From assembly GCA_964393605.1 (NCBI GenBank), contig CAYMUL010000051.1:1-12921 (forward strand): 12,921 bases of DNA, read 5' to 3'. Shown here one piece after another: positions 6,001-12,711 of this stretch. Both the position numbers and the translations under genes were made by a program. The notes under the pieces were generated by a model. It did not search any database. It was not told the origin of the DNA and saw only the letters and a list, made by a program, of their open reading frames with translations. Origin of the DNA: CAYMUL01 sp964393605. Lineage in GTDB: Bacteria > Bacteroidota > Ignavibacteria > Ignavibacteriales > Ignavibacteriaceae. Within the stretch, counting starts at the first letter, position 1. Every line of letters begins with the position of its first letter.

Positions 6001-8559
6001 AATATCCCGGAAGTCTTAAAAACTGTTCTCAGAGGCGGAAAACCGGTACAATTTGAATTTTGGGGGAAGAGAAAGAATGGTGAAATTTTTCCAAAAGAAG
6101 TTATCTGCAACAGAGGAAGATATTTCGGAAAAGAAGTTTTAATTATTACGGCAAGGGATATTACAGAACGCAAAAATGCGGAAGATTCACTCCGACAATC
6201 GGAAGAAAAATTTTTCAAAGCGTTTCTTGCCAGCCCCGATGCTGTCTTGATAACACGAATGTCTGACGGGCAAATTTTAGAGGTGAACGAAGGCTTCTGT
6301 CGTATCACTGAATATTCAAAAGACGAGGCAATCGGTAGAACTACATTGGAATTAAATCTCTGGATGGAAGAAGCAGAACGCGATTTTTTTATTTCACTAA
6401 TGCAAAAACACGGTTTTGTTCGTGAACAAGAATTCAAATATCGCGTTAAGTCCGGTCGGACAATAATCTCTTTGTTATCAGCGGAGATAATACTTATTGG
6501 CGGAGAAAAATATCTATTGGCGATTGTTCGCGACATCACCGAGCGCAAGCGTGCCGAGGCAGTGCTGAACAAACGACTCAAACTCGAACAGATTATCTCT
6601 TCAATTTCTTCTCGATTTATAAAACTTGAAGCCAATGAACTTGATTCAGAAATTAATTATGCACTAAAGGAAGTGGGGAAGAATACCGATAGCGACCGGA
6701 GTTACGTATATTATTTTTCTGATGATCTTTCAACATTTTCAAATACACATGAATGGTGTGCCGAAGGGATTTCTGCTCAAAGAGAGAATCAACAAAATGT
6801 TCCCACTTCTCAGTTTGAATGGTGGATGGATGAGCTAAAAGTTTTTAATCCGATTCACATTGGTGATGTTGACCAAATGTCTGAAGAATCGATTAATGAA
6901 AAAAAATCGTTACAGCTACAGGAAATTAAAGCACTCCTTGTTGTTCCTCTCGTTTCGGCAAACAAGTTGATTGGATTCGTTGGCTTCGACTCTGTTCGCA
7001 CAAAAAAAACATGGGCTGAAGAAGATATAATTGTGCTAAAAATTCTAAGTGAAATTTTTTCTAACACAATCAGTAGAATAAATTCCGAATCTGCTTTGAG
7101 GCAGAGTGAAGAAAAATATAGAAGCATCTTTGAAACTGCCGTTGAAGGAATTTGTGGAATTGATGAAAATACCGTAATAAAATATTGCAATCCGCAGTTC
7201 GCCAAAATGCTCGGTTATGAAGTGGATGAATTAATCGGACATGAATTTTATCAGTTAGTTGTCCATAACGATCGCGAAAATTTTTCCAACAAATTAGAAG
7301 AGCGGAAAACAGGAAAAAGAGATGTATTCGAGCGGCATCTAATTCGTAAAGATGGTATAGAAATAATTGCAAAAGCTTCGGTTGCACCAAGTCTGGACGA
7401 ACAAGGAAATTATGCCGGTGCATTCGGGATGTTCACAGATATTACAGAAGAGAAAAAGAAAGAAGCTGAACTAAAAAAACTTTCTCTTGGCATTCACCAG
7501 AACTCTGCGAGCGTTGTCATAACTGATCCAAAAGGTGCTATCGAATATGTGAATCCTCACTTTACTTTAGTTACCGGTTACACATTTGAAGAGGCAATTG
7601 GCAAAAATCCCAGAATATTAAAATCCGGTCAAACCGATCCGGCTCTTTACAAAGAATTATGGAATACGATTATAAATGGAGATGTTTGGAGAGGCGAGTT
7701 CCTGAATAAAAAGAAAAACGGAGATTTGTTTTGGGAATCCGTTTCTATTTCCCCAATCAAGAATGACAAAAATGAAATAACAAATTTCATTGCAATTAAA
7801 GATGACATCACAGAGAAGAAAAAATTAATTGAGGAGTTAACGGAAGCAAAAGAAAAAGCAGAAGAGATGAACAGAGTTAAATCTTCTTTCTTTGCGAACA
7901 TGAGTCATGAACTTCGCACTCCGCTGATCGGTATTCTCGGCTTTGCAGAAGTAATACAAGATGAATTACAGAATGATCCTCACTTTGTAAAGATGGCGAA
8001 GAATATTCATCTCGGCGGAAAACGTCTGCTCGAAACTTTGAACATGATTCTCAACATCTCCAAAATTGAATCGGGAAAGATTGACGCCAGGTTTGACAAA
8101 ATAGAAATAGTTTCCATTCTTCGCGATGTTGTAAGTCTCTATTCACAACTTGCAATGAACAAAAATATAAATTTGGAATTTAGAACCGATGAAGAAAAAA
8201 TTATTTGCTACGCCGATGAAAAATTAGTCGGAGATATTTTTAATAATTTAGTGAATAATGCATTAAAGTTCACCGATACCGGAAGCATAATCGTTGAAGC
8301 ATCAATCAATCAGCATCACACCGTAATAAAAGTAACGGATACGGGAATCGGTATTCCACTTGAAAAACAGGAATTAATCTGGGAAGAATTTCGGCAGTCG
8401 AGTGAAGGACTCGGCAGAGGTTTTGAAGGCACAGGATTGGGGCTTACAATCTCCCGCAAATATGTTGAACTGATGGGAGGACAAATTTATCTTGAAAGTA
8501 AAGAAGGTATCGGCTCAACTTTCATAATTGAGTTGCCGTTAGTGAGTCAAAAAAATTAG
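3007..8559 (+). CDS. Giant hybrid sensor kinase: REC - 4 PAS - GAF - 3 PAS - GAF - 2 PAS - HisKA - HATPase_c
   Basis: The protein has 1850 residues. The N-terminal receiver (about 5-122) has the acidic pair E11/D12, phospho-acceptor D56 (SDYSLP), T84 and K106, so it looks intact. Nine PAS/PAC units follow, each closed by a DIT-E-K/R-K-type motif near residues 245, 373, 499, 627, 925, 1051, 1176, 1478 and 1600. GAF-type domains sit at about 645-805 and 1190-1358. The HisKA domain carries H1634 in NMSHELRTPL. HATPase_c has N1747/N1750/N1751, DTGIGIP (1778-1784) and GTGLGL (1808-1813). There is no signal peptide or membrane helix, so it should be a cytosolic integrator of many inputs; ligands and cofactors cannot be read from the sequence. 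There is no C-terminal receiver, HPt or DNA-binding output, so phosphate must pass to a separate partner. The N-terminal receiver is best explained as an input controlling the kinase. No strong ribosome site precedes the ATG. No response-regulator gene lies beside it. Confidence 0.95.
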   Translation: MKEKLHILLVEDTPSDIKLLKYELAKEFKVELSIVQTEKEFRKALKTFQGDLIISDYSLPKFNGMRALKIRETEAKHLPFILVTGSINEETAVDVMKAGADDYVIKEHLSRLNSAINSVLLKYKISRERIEAEAHFKNIFENSIIGLYRTTPDGKILLANPALLKMLEFKSISDLNKRNIEKNGFAKGFSRTTFKRLIKKNDEIKGLESAWLTKTGKTIYVNESARAIKDGNGNTLYYEGVVEDITTKKLALDALKESTRKFNTMIDNLSGIVYRCKNDSDWTMEYISEAVYDLTEYLSSDFTSKKISYSSVIHPEDREMVWDTVQKSLKRKKPFTLEYRIITAGGVIKWVWERGRGVFEKNQLIALEGFITDITERKTAEENLFASEKKFRALIEKSSEVFAMLSSDGIINYASPNTKIIYGYTSKELVGKSGFEFIHPEDLPAVTEKFLQILETPGNYANIVCRFKHKNGRWLYSEVFSSNLLHDPEVNAIVLNYHDISEKKAKEEEIRIAAEKFRSIVEGTRAILFSTNEKGIFTYVNDAACKTFGLKEEDVIGKFYLKFVHSESRNTVHAAFTEQLKNPTPNVNIDVRISTKVVKDGWLNLMVNPIYDGEMIIGLTAVALNVTDKKLAEENLKKRIEHLQLLNDLNISLQGILDIKEMIKKSYLIIPKFLNIDRTSIFMYEERLDGLISESFIGEDIELVKPEIQPLNIGISGKCFIEDRVLAIDDCSATDIIPKEYVKELKLKSTVAVPLRAEGKPIGVLRLDYLNESHSFAMEELDFLNLLGNQLGIILRNAQLFTEQSRTSIALKESEEKFRNVVETANEGIIITDPSDNIIFANETFAKMVGIELNELTNKNYISLLPDEDKRLFLKYNTERRLGLSDVYEQKLNKKNGDSIYAIVSASPIIDSEKKFQGSFGMFTDITDRKHAAEKLLESERSYVGLFNSVTEAIYIQDSEGKFIDVNQGAINMYGYSHPDFIGRTPEFLSAPYLNDKLNIPEVLKTVLRGGKPVQFEFWGKRKNGEIFPKEVICNRGRYFGKEVLIITARDITERKNAEDSLRQSEEKFFKAFLASPDAVLITRMSDGQILEVNEGFCRITEYSKDEAIGRTTLELNLWMEEAERDFFISLMQKHGFVREQEFKYRVKSGRTIISLLSAEIILIGGEKYLLAIVRDITERKRAEAVLNKRLKLEQIISSISSRFIKLEANELDSEINYALKEVGKNTDSDRSYVYYFSDDLSTFSNTHEWCAEGISAQRENQQNVPTSQFEWWMDELKVFNPIHIGDVDQMSEESINEKKSLQLQEIKALLVVPLVSANKLIGFVGFDSVRTKKTWAEEDIIVLKILSEIFSNTISRINSESALRQSEEKYRSIFETAVEGICGIDENTVIKYCNPQFAKMLGYEVDELIGHEFYQLVVHNDRENFSNKLEERKTGKRDVFERHLIRKDGIEIIAKASVAPSLDEQGNYAGAFGMFTDITEEKKKEAELKKLSLGIHQNSASVVITDPKGAIEYVNPHFTLVTGYTFEEAIGKNPRILKSGQTDPALYKELWNTIINGDVWRGEFLNKKKNGDLFWESVSISPIKNDKNEITNFIAIKDDITEKKKLIEELTEAKEKAEEMNRVKSSFFANMSHELRTPLIGILGFAEVIQDELQNDPHFVKMAKNIHLGGKRLLETLNMILNISKIESGKIDARFDKIEIVSILRDVVSLYSQLAMNKNINLEFRTDEEKIICYADEKLVGDIFNNLVNNALKFTDTGSIIVEASINQHHTVIKVTDTGIGIPLEKQELIWEEFRQSSEGLGRGFEGTGLGLTISRKYVELMGGQIYLESKEGIGSTFIIELPLVSQKN

Positions 8560-8651
8560 TAGCTTTCAAATCTGTCATAAGTATCGTATCTGTCCAAAAT
8601 AAATAATTTTATTTGGCTAAAACCCAATAATGTTGATATTTATCATTCCGT

Positions 8652-8683
8652 CAGCTTACGTAAAGTCTGGTAGACTAAAGCTG
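8652..8683. repeat. Nested stem-loop after the giant kinase
   Basis: Outer arms CAGCTT (8652-8657) and AAGCTG (8678-8683) enclose an inner hairpin AGTCT-GGT-AGACT (8664-8676). It lacks a T-tract and lies 93 bp beyond the kinase stop, so it is not a typical terminator. It could be an extragenic repeat of the genome or an RNA-stabilising structure. Confidence 0.5.
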
Positions 8684-8845
8684 AGGACAATTTCGCTAAG
8701 ACTTAATTTAATCAACGAATATATTTTCGATTTTCCTATTTTCATTGGATTTATCTATCGGACATACTAATAACTAAACTATTTGGAATTAAAGTGTGTT
8801 AATTATTGAATTAGGTAATAAGTTTCACAAGTATGGAGATTTATT

Positions 8846-9020
8846 GTTACTAAGGTTAAGAAATAAACTAAGGTTTGTCATTACTATATTTTGTTTATAA
8901 GAAGGAATTGCAATTCAATTTGAATGCTTTACGGATGCATGATGTATTTCTGATTGCAAATTGTTTCATCTCTTGCAGATGATGAATTTCTTGAGCTTAT
9001 TTTTAATTAACCTTAGTAAC
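8846..9020. repeat. 175-bp element bounded by a 14-bp perfect inverted repeat
   Basis: GTTACTAAGGTTAA at 8846-8859 is the exact reverse complement of TTAACCTTAGTAAC at 9007-9020. The enclosed 147 bp hold further short palindromes but no open reading frame of note. The size and ends suit a miniature inverted-repeat element, but I see no convincing target-site duplication outside the ends. A structured RNA or a chance remnant is also possible. Confidence 0.5.
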
Positions 9021-9328
9021 TGAAAAATTAAAAAACAAAAACCTTATTACATTATTCACAGAAATTCTGCATCCTCTCTTTTGCATAACAAATTGTGATT
9101 CATCTGTGTTTGTAATTCACAGTGATAGAAATTATCGTAAATTCATCCAATTTTATAGAGTTAATCTTTTAAAGGAAATTAAATATAAATCGGGTTCATT
9201 GCTTTTATTTTGAATTAGGTCTTAATTTATTGAACGATATTAATTTAATATTGGACAGCATTGAACGGATTGTTTGCTCCCGGCAAATCAAATATTTTTA
9301 TTGTTTATTATTTAACCTTTAGCTAAAA

Positions 9329-9355
9329 TTGACGCCGTTAAATAAATATTATTAT
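9329..9355 (+). promoter_or_regulatory. Candidate promoter of the lipoprotein gene
   Basis: TTGACG (9329-9334) is followed by TATTAT (9350-9355) at a 15-bp spacing, or by TATTCA (9353-9358) at 18 bp. Transcription would start near 9362-9365, giving a short leader that begins just before the GGAGG ribosome site (9372-9376). Confidence 0.35.
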
Positions 9356-9371
9356 TCACTAATTAAATAAC

Positions 9372-9376
9372 GGAGG
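9372..9376 (+). promoter_or_regulatory. Strong ribosome binding site setting the TTG start at 9381
   Basis: GGAGG stands four bases before TTG 9381. No ATG or GTG gives a proper signal peptide, while the TTG start yields a complete lipoprotein signal with its lipobox Cys at residue 27, so the site decides the start. Confidence 0.8.
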
Positions 9377-9380
9377 ACCT

Positions 9381-10175
9381 TTGAAGGCGACCATTAATAA
9401 ATTTTTTATTCTCCTGTTCATTTCAGGATTATCACTCTCTTTGTTGACGTTGAACGGATGCAAAGAAGATGAGACAACACCACCACCGGAAGATTTAACT
9501 GTTCCAGCGGCTATTTTTCCACTGACTGCAGGCAGAGCAATTGTTTATAACAACGGAACTCTCCTTGTCAACGATACCGAAACCCCTATCGCTGGAAGCG
9601 AAACCGGTTTTCAATCTTCATGGATTATTGCCGGTAAAACTACTTTCCCGGTTCCACCTTACACAAACCCAACTGCAATTTTGGATACAACTAAAACAAT
9701 GGGTATGACTTTACCGAGAACTTTTATGATCCATAGAGATACAACAACCAATGTTTATTATTTCTTAACAAATCTCGGTTACTTCTTCCGTAGCCAGAAT
9801 ATTAAAGCTACTGATAGTACTTATAGAGCAGATTCGTTGCAATGGATTGCGCTTGCAAAACCAGGCGAAGGTTTGAAAAAGAAATGGACTGCTTTTTCAC
9901 AAACTTATACAAGTGCTACTCTTGGTGCTGTCAAGTTAGAAATACTCGGTGAATTTGAAGCTAAAGAAAGCCTCACTGCCGCAGGCACTGCTTATACTAC
10001 CTATCGTCTTGTTGCTACCAGAAATGTCTATCTGGGAACATCAACATCACCTGTTTCAACCGGAGTTACAGCTAAGCTGTGGATGGTTGAAAATCTCGGT
10101 CCTGTCAAAATTGAATTGCGCGGAGATGCCGAAAGTCATGGCAAACGCCAAACTATGACCGGCAAAAACTTTTAA
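9381..10175 (+). CDS. Putative surface-exposed lipoprotein of unknown function
   Basis: The protein has 264 residues with a TTG start supported by GGAGG. The N-terminus is K-rich, then hydrophobic (8-24), then a lipobox L24-N-G-C27. This is a signal peptidase II site, so the mature protein is lipid-anchored at C27. The residues after the Cys are K28-E29-D30-E31, matching the K-(D/E)2 lipoprotein export signal known in some Bacteroidota for surface display; its use in this organism is inference. A T/P-rich linker follows, then a mostly beta body that opens FPLTAGRAIVY (46-56) and closes LWMVENLGPVKIEL (233-246). That layout recalls the many small uncharacterised lipoproteins of this branch with 'PL..G..W.Y' starts and 'G.VK.E' ends. 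No catalytic motif is visible, and there is no SusD-like helical repeat or C-terminal secretion domain. It precedes a TonB-dependent receptor by 126 bp, with a terminator between them. Confidence 0.85.
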   Translation: MKATINKFFILLFISGLSLSLLTLNGCKEDETTPPPEDLTVPAAIFPLTAGRAIVYNNGTLLVNDTETPIAGSETGFQSSWIIAGKTTFPVPPYTNPTAILDTTKTMGMTLPRTFMIHRDTTTNVYYFLTNLGYFFRSQNIKATDSTYRADSLQWIALAKPGEGLKKKWTAFSQTYTSATLGAVKLEILGEFEAKESLTAAGTAYTTYRLVATRNVYLGTSTSPVSTGVTAKLWMVENLGPVKIELRGDAESHGKRQTMTGKNF

Positions 10176-10195
10176 TTAAATTTTTTTTAATTAGT

Positions 10196-10258
10196 GAGGC
10201 TGTCTCAAGCACGCCATTAAGGTGACGTGTTAAAAATAGAGACCGCCTCTTTTTTTTT
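10196..10258 (+). terminator. Structured intrinsic terminator or attenuator between lipoprotein and receptor
   Basis: GAGGC-T-GTCTC (10196-10206) pairs with GAGAC-C-GCCTC (10239-10249), ten pairs around one T/C mismatch, and is followed by nine T (10250-10258). The 32-base apical part is itself able to fold through CACG (10210-10213) and CGTG (10226-10229). The stem plus U-tract is clear. The large structured tip is unusual and leaves room for regulated read-through into the receptor gene. Confidence 0.8.
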
Positions 10259-10291
10259 CAAGCTATACTAAAACATTTGCGAACTATTAAC

Positions 10292-10295
10292 GAGG
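10292..10295 (+). promoter_or_regulatory. Ribosome binding site of the receptor gene
   Basis: GAGG stands six bases before ATG 10302 and supports that start, which also gives a complete signal peptide. Confidence 0.65.
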
Positions 10296-10301
10296 TGTCG
10301 A

Positions 10302-12602
10302 ATGAAATTTTTATGCAAACTTCTGAACTTGTTTCCATTGGCAATATTCCTCTTCTTTTTAAATGTAGATATTAATGCCCAACAAACAGGAATCGTAAAA
10401 GGAAATGTGGTTGAAGACGGAACCGGAAATCCGCTTCAATACATTAACGTTTTTATAAAATCCACATCGCTCGGCGATGCTACGGATAAAAATGGTAATT
10501 TTAGAATTGCCGGTTTAGATCCCGGTAAATATGAATTGACGGCTTCGGGTATAGGTTACACTACTGCAAATGCATCTGTTACTGTCGAGGCGGGAAAAGA
10601 AGTTGAAATAAATCTCTCATTGAAAATTGAGTCAATCGATGTCGGCGAAGTAGTCGTGTACGGTGCTTCTTTACGAAAAGAAAGGATAACCGAAGCCCCT
10701 GCCGCAATCTCTGTAATTGAGGCAAAAGAAATTGAAAGATTTGGCGGACACGGACAACTTGCAAAACTTTTGGAAATGGAGCCGGGAGTGGATATTGCTC
10801 AAAACGGATTGTTTGATTTCAACGTGAACACGCGCGGCTTTAATAGTTCGTTGAACAGAAGATTATTAATTTTACTCGATGGTAGAGATGTCGGTACTGC
10901 ATTCCTTGGCGCAACAGAATGGAACGGACTTTCAACTCCTCTCGAAGAACTGGGAAGATTGGAATTGATTCGCGGACCCGGCTCTGCTTTGTACGGCGCA
11001 AATGCATTCAACGGAGTTATAAATATTAGTTCAATAAAACCGGCAGATAAACCGGGGACAAAAATTACTCTCTCCGGTGGAGAAAAAGAATCTTTCCGCG
11101 GCGATATTCGTTATGCCGCTGTAAGAGGAAAATTAAGTTATCGTTTTAATGTCGGTGGTTTTCAGGGAAAATCTTTTGCTGTTCCGAGAAAAGGAATTAG
11201 AAACGCAAGCGGAGTTTTACAGCAATTAATTTTCGAGTATGATGGGTTATCTCCTATCAATAATGAAAACTACGAATTGAATACCGGTGCTATTAGTTCG
11301 GTTTATGGTGCGGGAAGAATCGATTACGATTACGGCGGCGGTAAGTTTGCTGTTATCGAAGGAGGAATGACTCAAGTTGTTAACGAGACAATGGTTACGG
11401 GAATCGGAAGAGTGCAGGTGCAAAAAGCTAACAAACCTTTCGTTCGCTTAAATTACAACACGGGAAATTTGAGCATCCTTCTTTGGAGTAACGGAAGAAA
11501 AAATATTTTACCCGAAAAATCTCTTGCCACAGGTTTGGATTTAGTTCAAGATGCATGGATTACTCACAGCGAATTGCAATACAGTTTTAATTCGTTACAA
11601 GAAAAATTATTTGTCGTTCTCGGTGCATCGCAAAGGATGGTGAACATCGATACAAAAGGAACTTTGATGGTTTCTAAAAGAGACGATAACATGACCGGAA
11701 TTTTTGCACAAGCTGAGTATAAATTTCTTGCCGATTTGAAAGGCGTTGTTGCCGCTCGATGGGATAGAAGTTCGCTGCACGAAAGCGCGTTCTCTCCTAA
11801 GGTTGCGCTCGTTTATAATTTAGCTGAAGGTCATTCCATCAGAGGAACTTATAATAAAGCTTTCCAAGCTCCGAATTATTCTGAACTTTATTTGAATGTG
11901 AAAGCACCACCGACAAGCGGTCCGCTTTATAATAGCTCCAATTTTTATAAAGGAAATAATTCACTCAAAACCGAAAAAATTACCGGTTATGAAATCGGTT
12001 ACAAAGGTGTGCTTTTTAATAATTCAGTTTTTGTTACCGCCGATTTTTATTTTAACAATTTAAAAGATTTTATCACAGATTTGGGACCTACAGGAAAGGA
12101 CTTAGCTTTTGAGGAGAGACATCCAATCGATACAACTCTTCGATGGAGGAAGTATGCCATCTGGAGCTACGGTAATGCGGGTGAAGTGGATGAGTACGGC
12201 TACGAAATTGGAGTGAATTATTATCCGAATGAACATTGGGTGATTGATGCAAATTACTCCCAATTTAATTTTGAGATTATCAAAAAAGATCCGAAAGATT
12301 ATCTGCTTCCGAACAGTCCGAAATACAAAATGAATTTTGGAGTAACTTACTTGATGCATGGTGGACATGATATTTCCGTTAAAGTAAAATACGTTCCTTC
12401 GTTTCCGTGGGCGGCGGGAATATTCAGAGATGCCGATGTTCCGGCTTATGCTATTGTGAATCTTGCGGGGACGTATCAAATAATGAGAAATCTCTCTCTC
12501 AATTTGAATGTTACAAATCTTTTAGATAGAAAACATTTTGAGATACTCGGCGGTTCATTGCTCGGTAGAAGAGCACTTGCAACTTTGTCGTATTCAATTT
12601 AG
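10302..12602 (+). CDS. TonB-dependent outer-membrane receptor with carboxypeptidase-regulatory-like N-terminal domain
   Basis: The protein has 766 residues. The signal peptide is 1-26, with likely cleavage after A26 (DINA/QQ). Next is a carboxypeptidase-regulatory-like beta-sandwich (about 29-108: GIVKGNVVEDGTGNPLQYINV, with DKNGNFRIAGLDPGKY at 62-77). A TonB-box-like stretch VGEVVVYGAS lies at 114-123. The plug is about 126-246, with LLILLDGRDVG and the highly conserved RGPGSALYGANAFNGVINI (224-242). The rest (about 255-766) is the beta-barrel, ending in NVTNLLDRKHFEI and a last strand ALATLSYSI. Such receptors import scarce ligands (siderophores, cobalamin, glycans, peptides) with TonB-ExbBD energy. 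The ligand cannot be told here. The size is nearer to siderophore/cobalamin-type receptors than to the roughly 1000-residue SusC type, and no SusD gene follows. The upstream lipoprotein may be an accessory. There is no Fur box or B12 riboswitch that I can recognise in the 126-bp leader. Confidence 0.95.
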   Translation: MKFLCKLLNLFPLAIFLFFLNVDINAQQTGIVKGNVVEDGTGNPLQYINVFIKSTSLGDATDKNGNFRIAGLDPGKYELTASGIGYTTANASVTVEAGKEVEINLSLKIESIDVGEVVVYGASLRKERITEAPAAISVIEAKEIERFGGHGQLAKLLEMEPGVDIAQNGLFDFNVNTRGFNSSLNRRLLILLDGRDVGTAFLGATEWNGLSTPLEELGRLELIRGPGSALYGANAFNGVINISSIKPADKPGTKITLSGGEKESFRGDIRYAAVRGKLSYRFNVGGFQGKSFAVPRKGIRNASGVLQQLIFEYDGLSPINNENYELNTGAISSVYGAGRIDYDYGGGKFAVIEGGMTQVVNETMVTGIGRVQVQKANKPFVRLNYNTGNLSILLWSNGRKNILPEKSLATGLDLVQDAWITHSELQYSFNSLQEKLFVVLGASQRMVNIDTKGTLMVSKRDDNMTGIFAQAEYKFLADLKGVVAARWDRSSLHESAFSPKVALVYNLAEGHSIRGTYNKAFQAPNYSELYLNVKAPPTSGPLYNSSNFYKGNNSLKTEKITGYEIGYKGVLFNNSVFVTADFYFNNLKDFITDLGPTGKDLAFEERHPIDTTLRWRKYAIWSYGNAGEVDEYGYEIGVNYYPNEHWVIDANYSQFNFEIIKKDPKDYLLPNSPKYKMNFGVTYLMHGGHDISVKVKYVPSFPWAAGIFRDADVPAYAIVNLAGTYQIMRNLSLNLNVTNLLDRKHFEILGGSLLGRRALATLSYSI

Positions 12603-12623
12603 TTTCTCATCAATAATTATTTC

Positions 12624-12650
12624 AAGCCCCGATTAGTCGGGGCTTTTTTT
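12624..12650 (+). terminator. Intrinsic terminator of the receptor gene
   Basis: A perfect nine-base stem AAGCCCCGA / TCGGGGCTT with loop TTAG runs directly into a T-tract. It starts 21 bp after the receptor stop codon. Confidence 0.95.
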
Positions 12651-12711
12651 ATTTTAGCCGTAACATTCTATCTGCGAAAATCAGTTGCATCAGTGTCATC
12701 TGTGTGCTATT

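Larger units (their letters stand above)
8560..9380. other. Gene-free AT-rich intergenic region
   Basis: These 821 bp contain no convincing gene on either strand. They hold a nested stem-loop (8652-8683), a perfect 14-bp inverted repeat enclosing 175 bp (8846-9020), several short palindromes within that element (for example GAATTGCAATTC, and CATCT/AGATG) and a candidate promoter just before the lipoprotein gene. No strong intrinsic terminator follows the giant kinase. Confidence 0.7.

Noticed and set aside
5937..6635. A 232-codon minus-strand open frame inside the giant kinase
   Set aside because: It lies opposite conserved PAS domains; its S- and I-rich translation mirrors the kinase codons and shows no domain or start signal.
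8594..8616. Possible terminator hairpin of the giant kinase (CCAAA...TTTGG)
   Set aside because: Only five outer pairs hold, the centre is mismatched A/T, and no T-tract follows.
8630..8770. Small open frame of about 46 codons from an ATG after the giant kinase
   Set aside because: It has no ribosome site, overlaps the nested stem-loop, and has a composition expected of random AT-rich DNA.
10259..10301. TATACT at 10264-10269 as a promoter for the TonB-dependent receptor
   Set aside because: A -10-like hexamer is present, but the -35 position falls in the terminator stem and shows no match.
10176..10301. Cobalamin riboswitch before the TonB-dependent receptor, which would link it to the B12 sensor
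   Set aside because: The leader is too short and lacks anything I recognise as a B12 box; the sensor is also about 8 kb away in another unit.
12661..12711. ATCTGCG/CATCTGTGTGC-type words between terminator and tandem repeat
   Set aside because: They resemble degenerate dispersed repeat words, and a weaker echo occurs near 9100, but there are too few matching bases to define an element.
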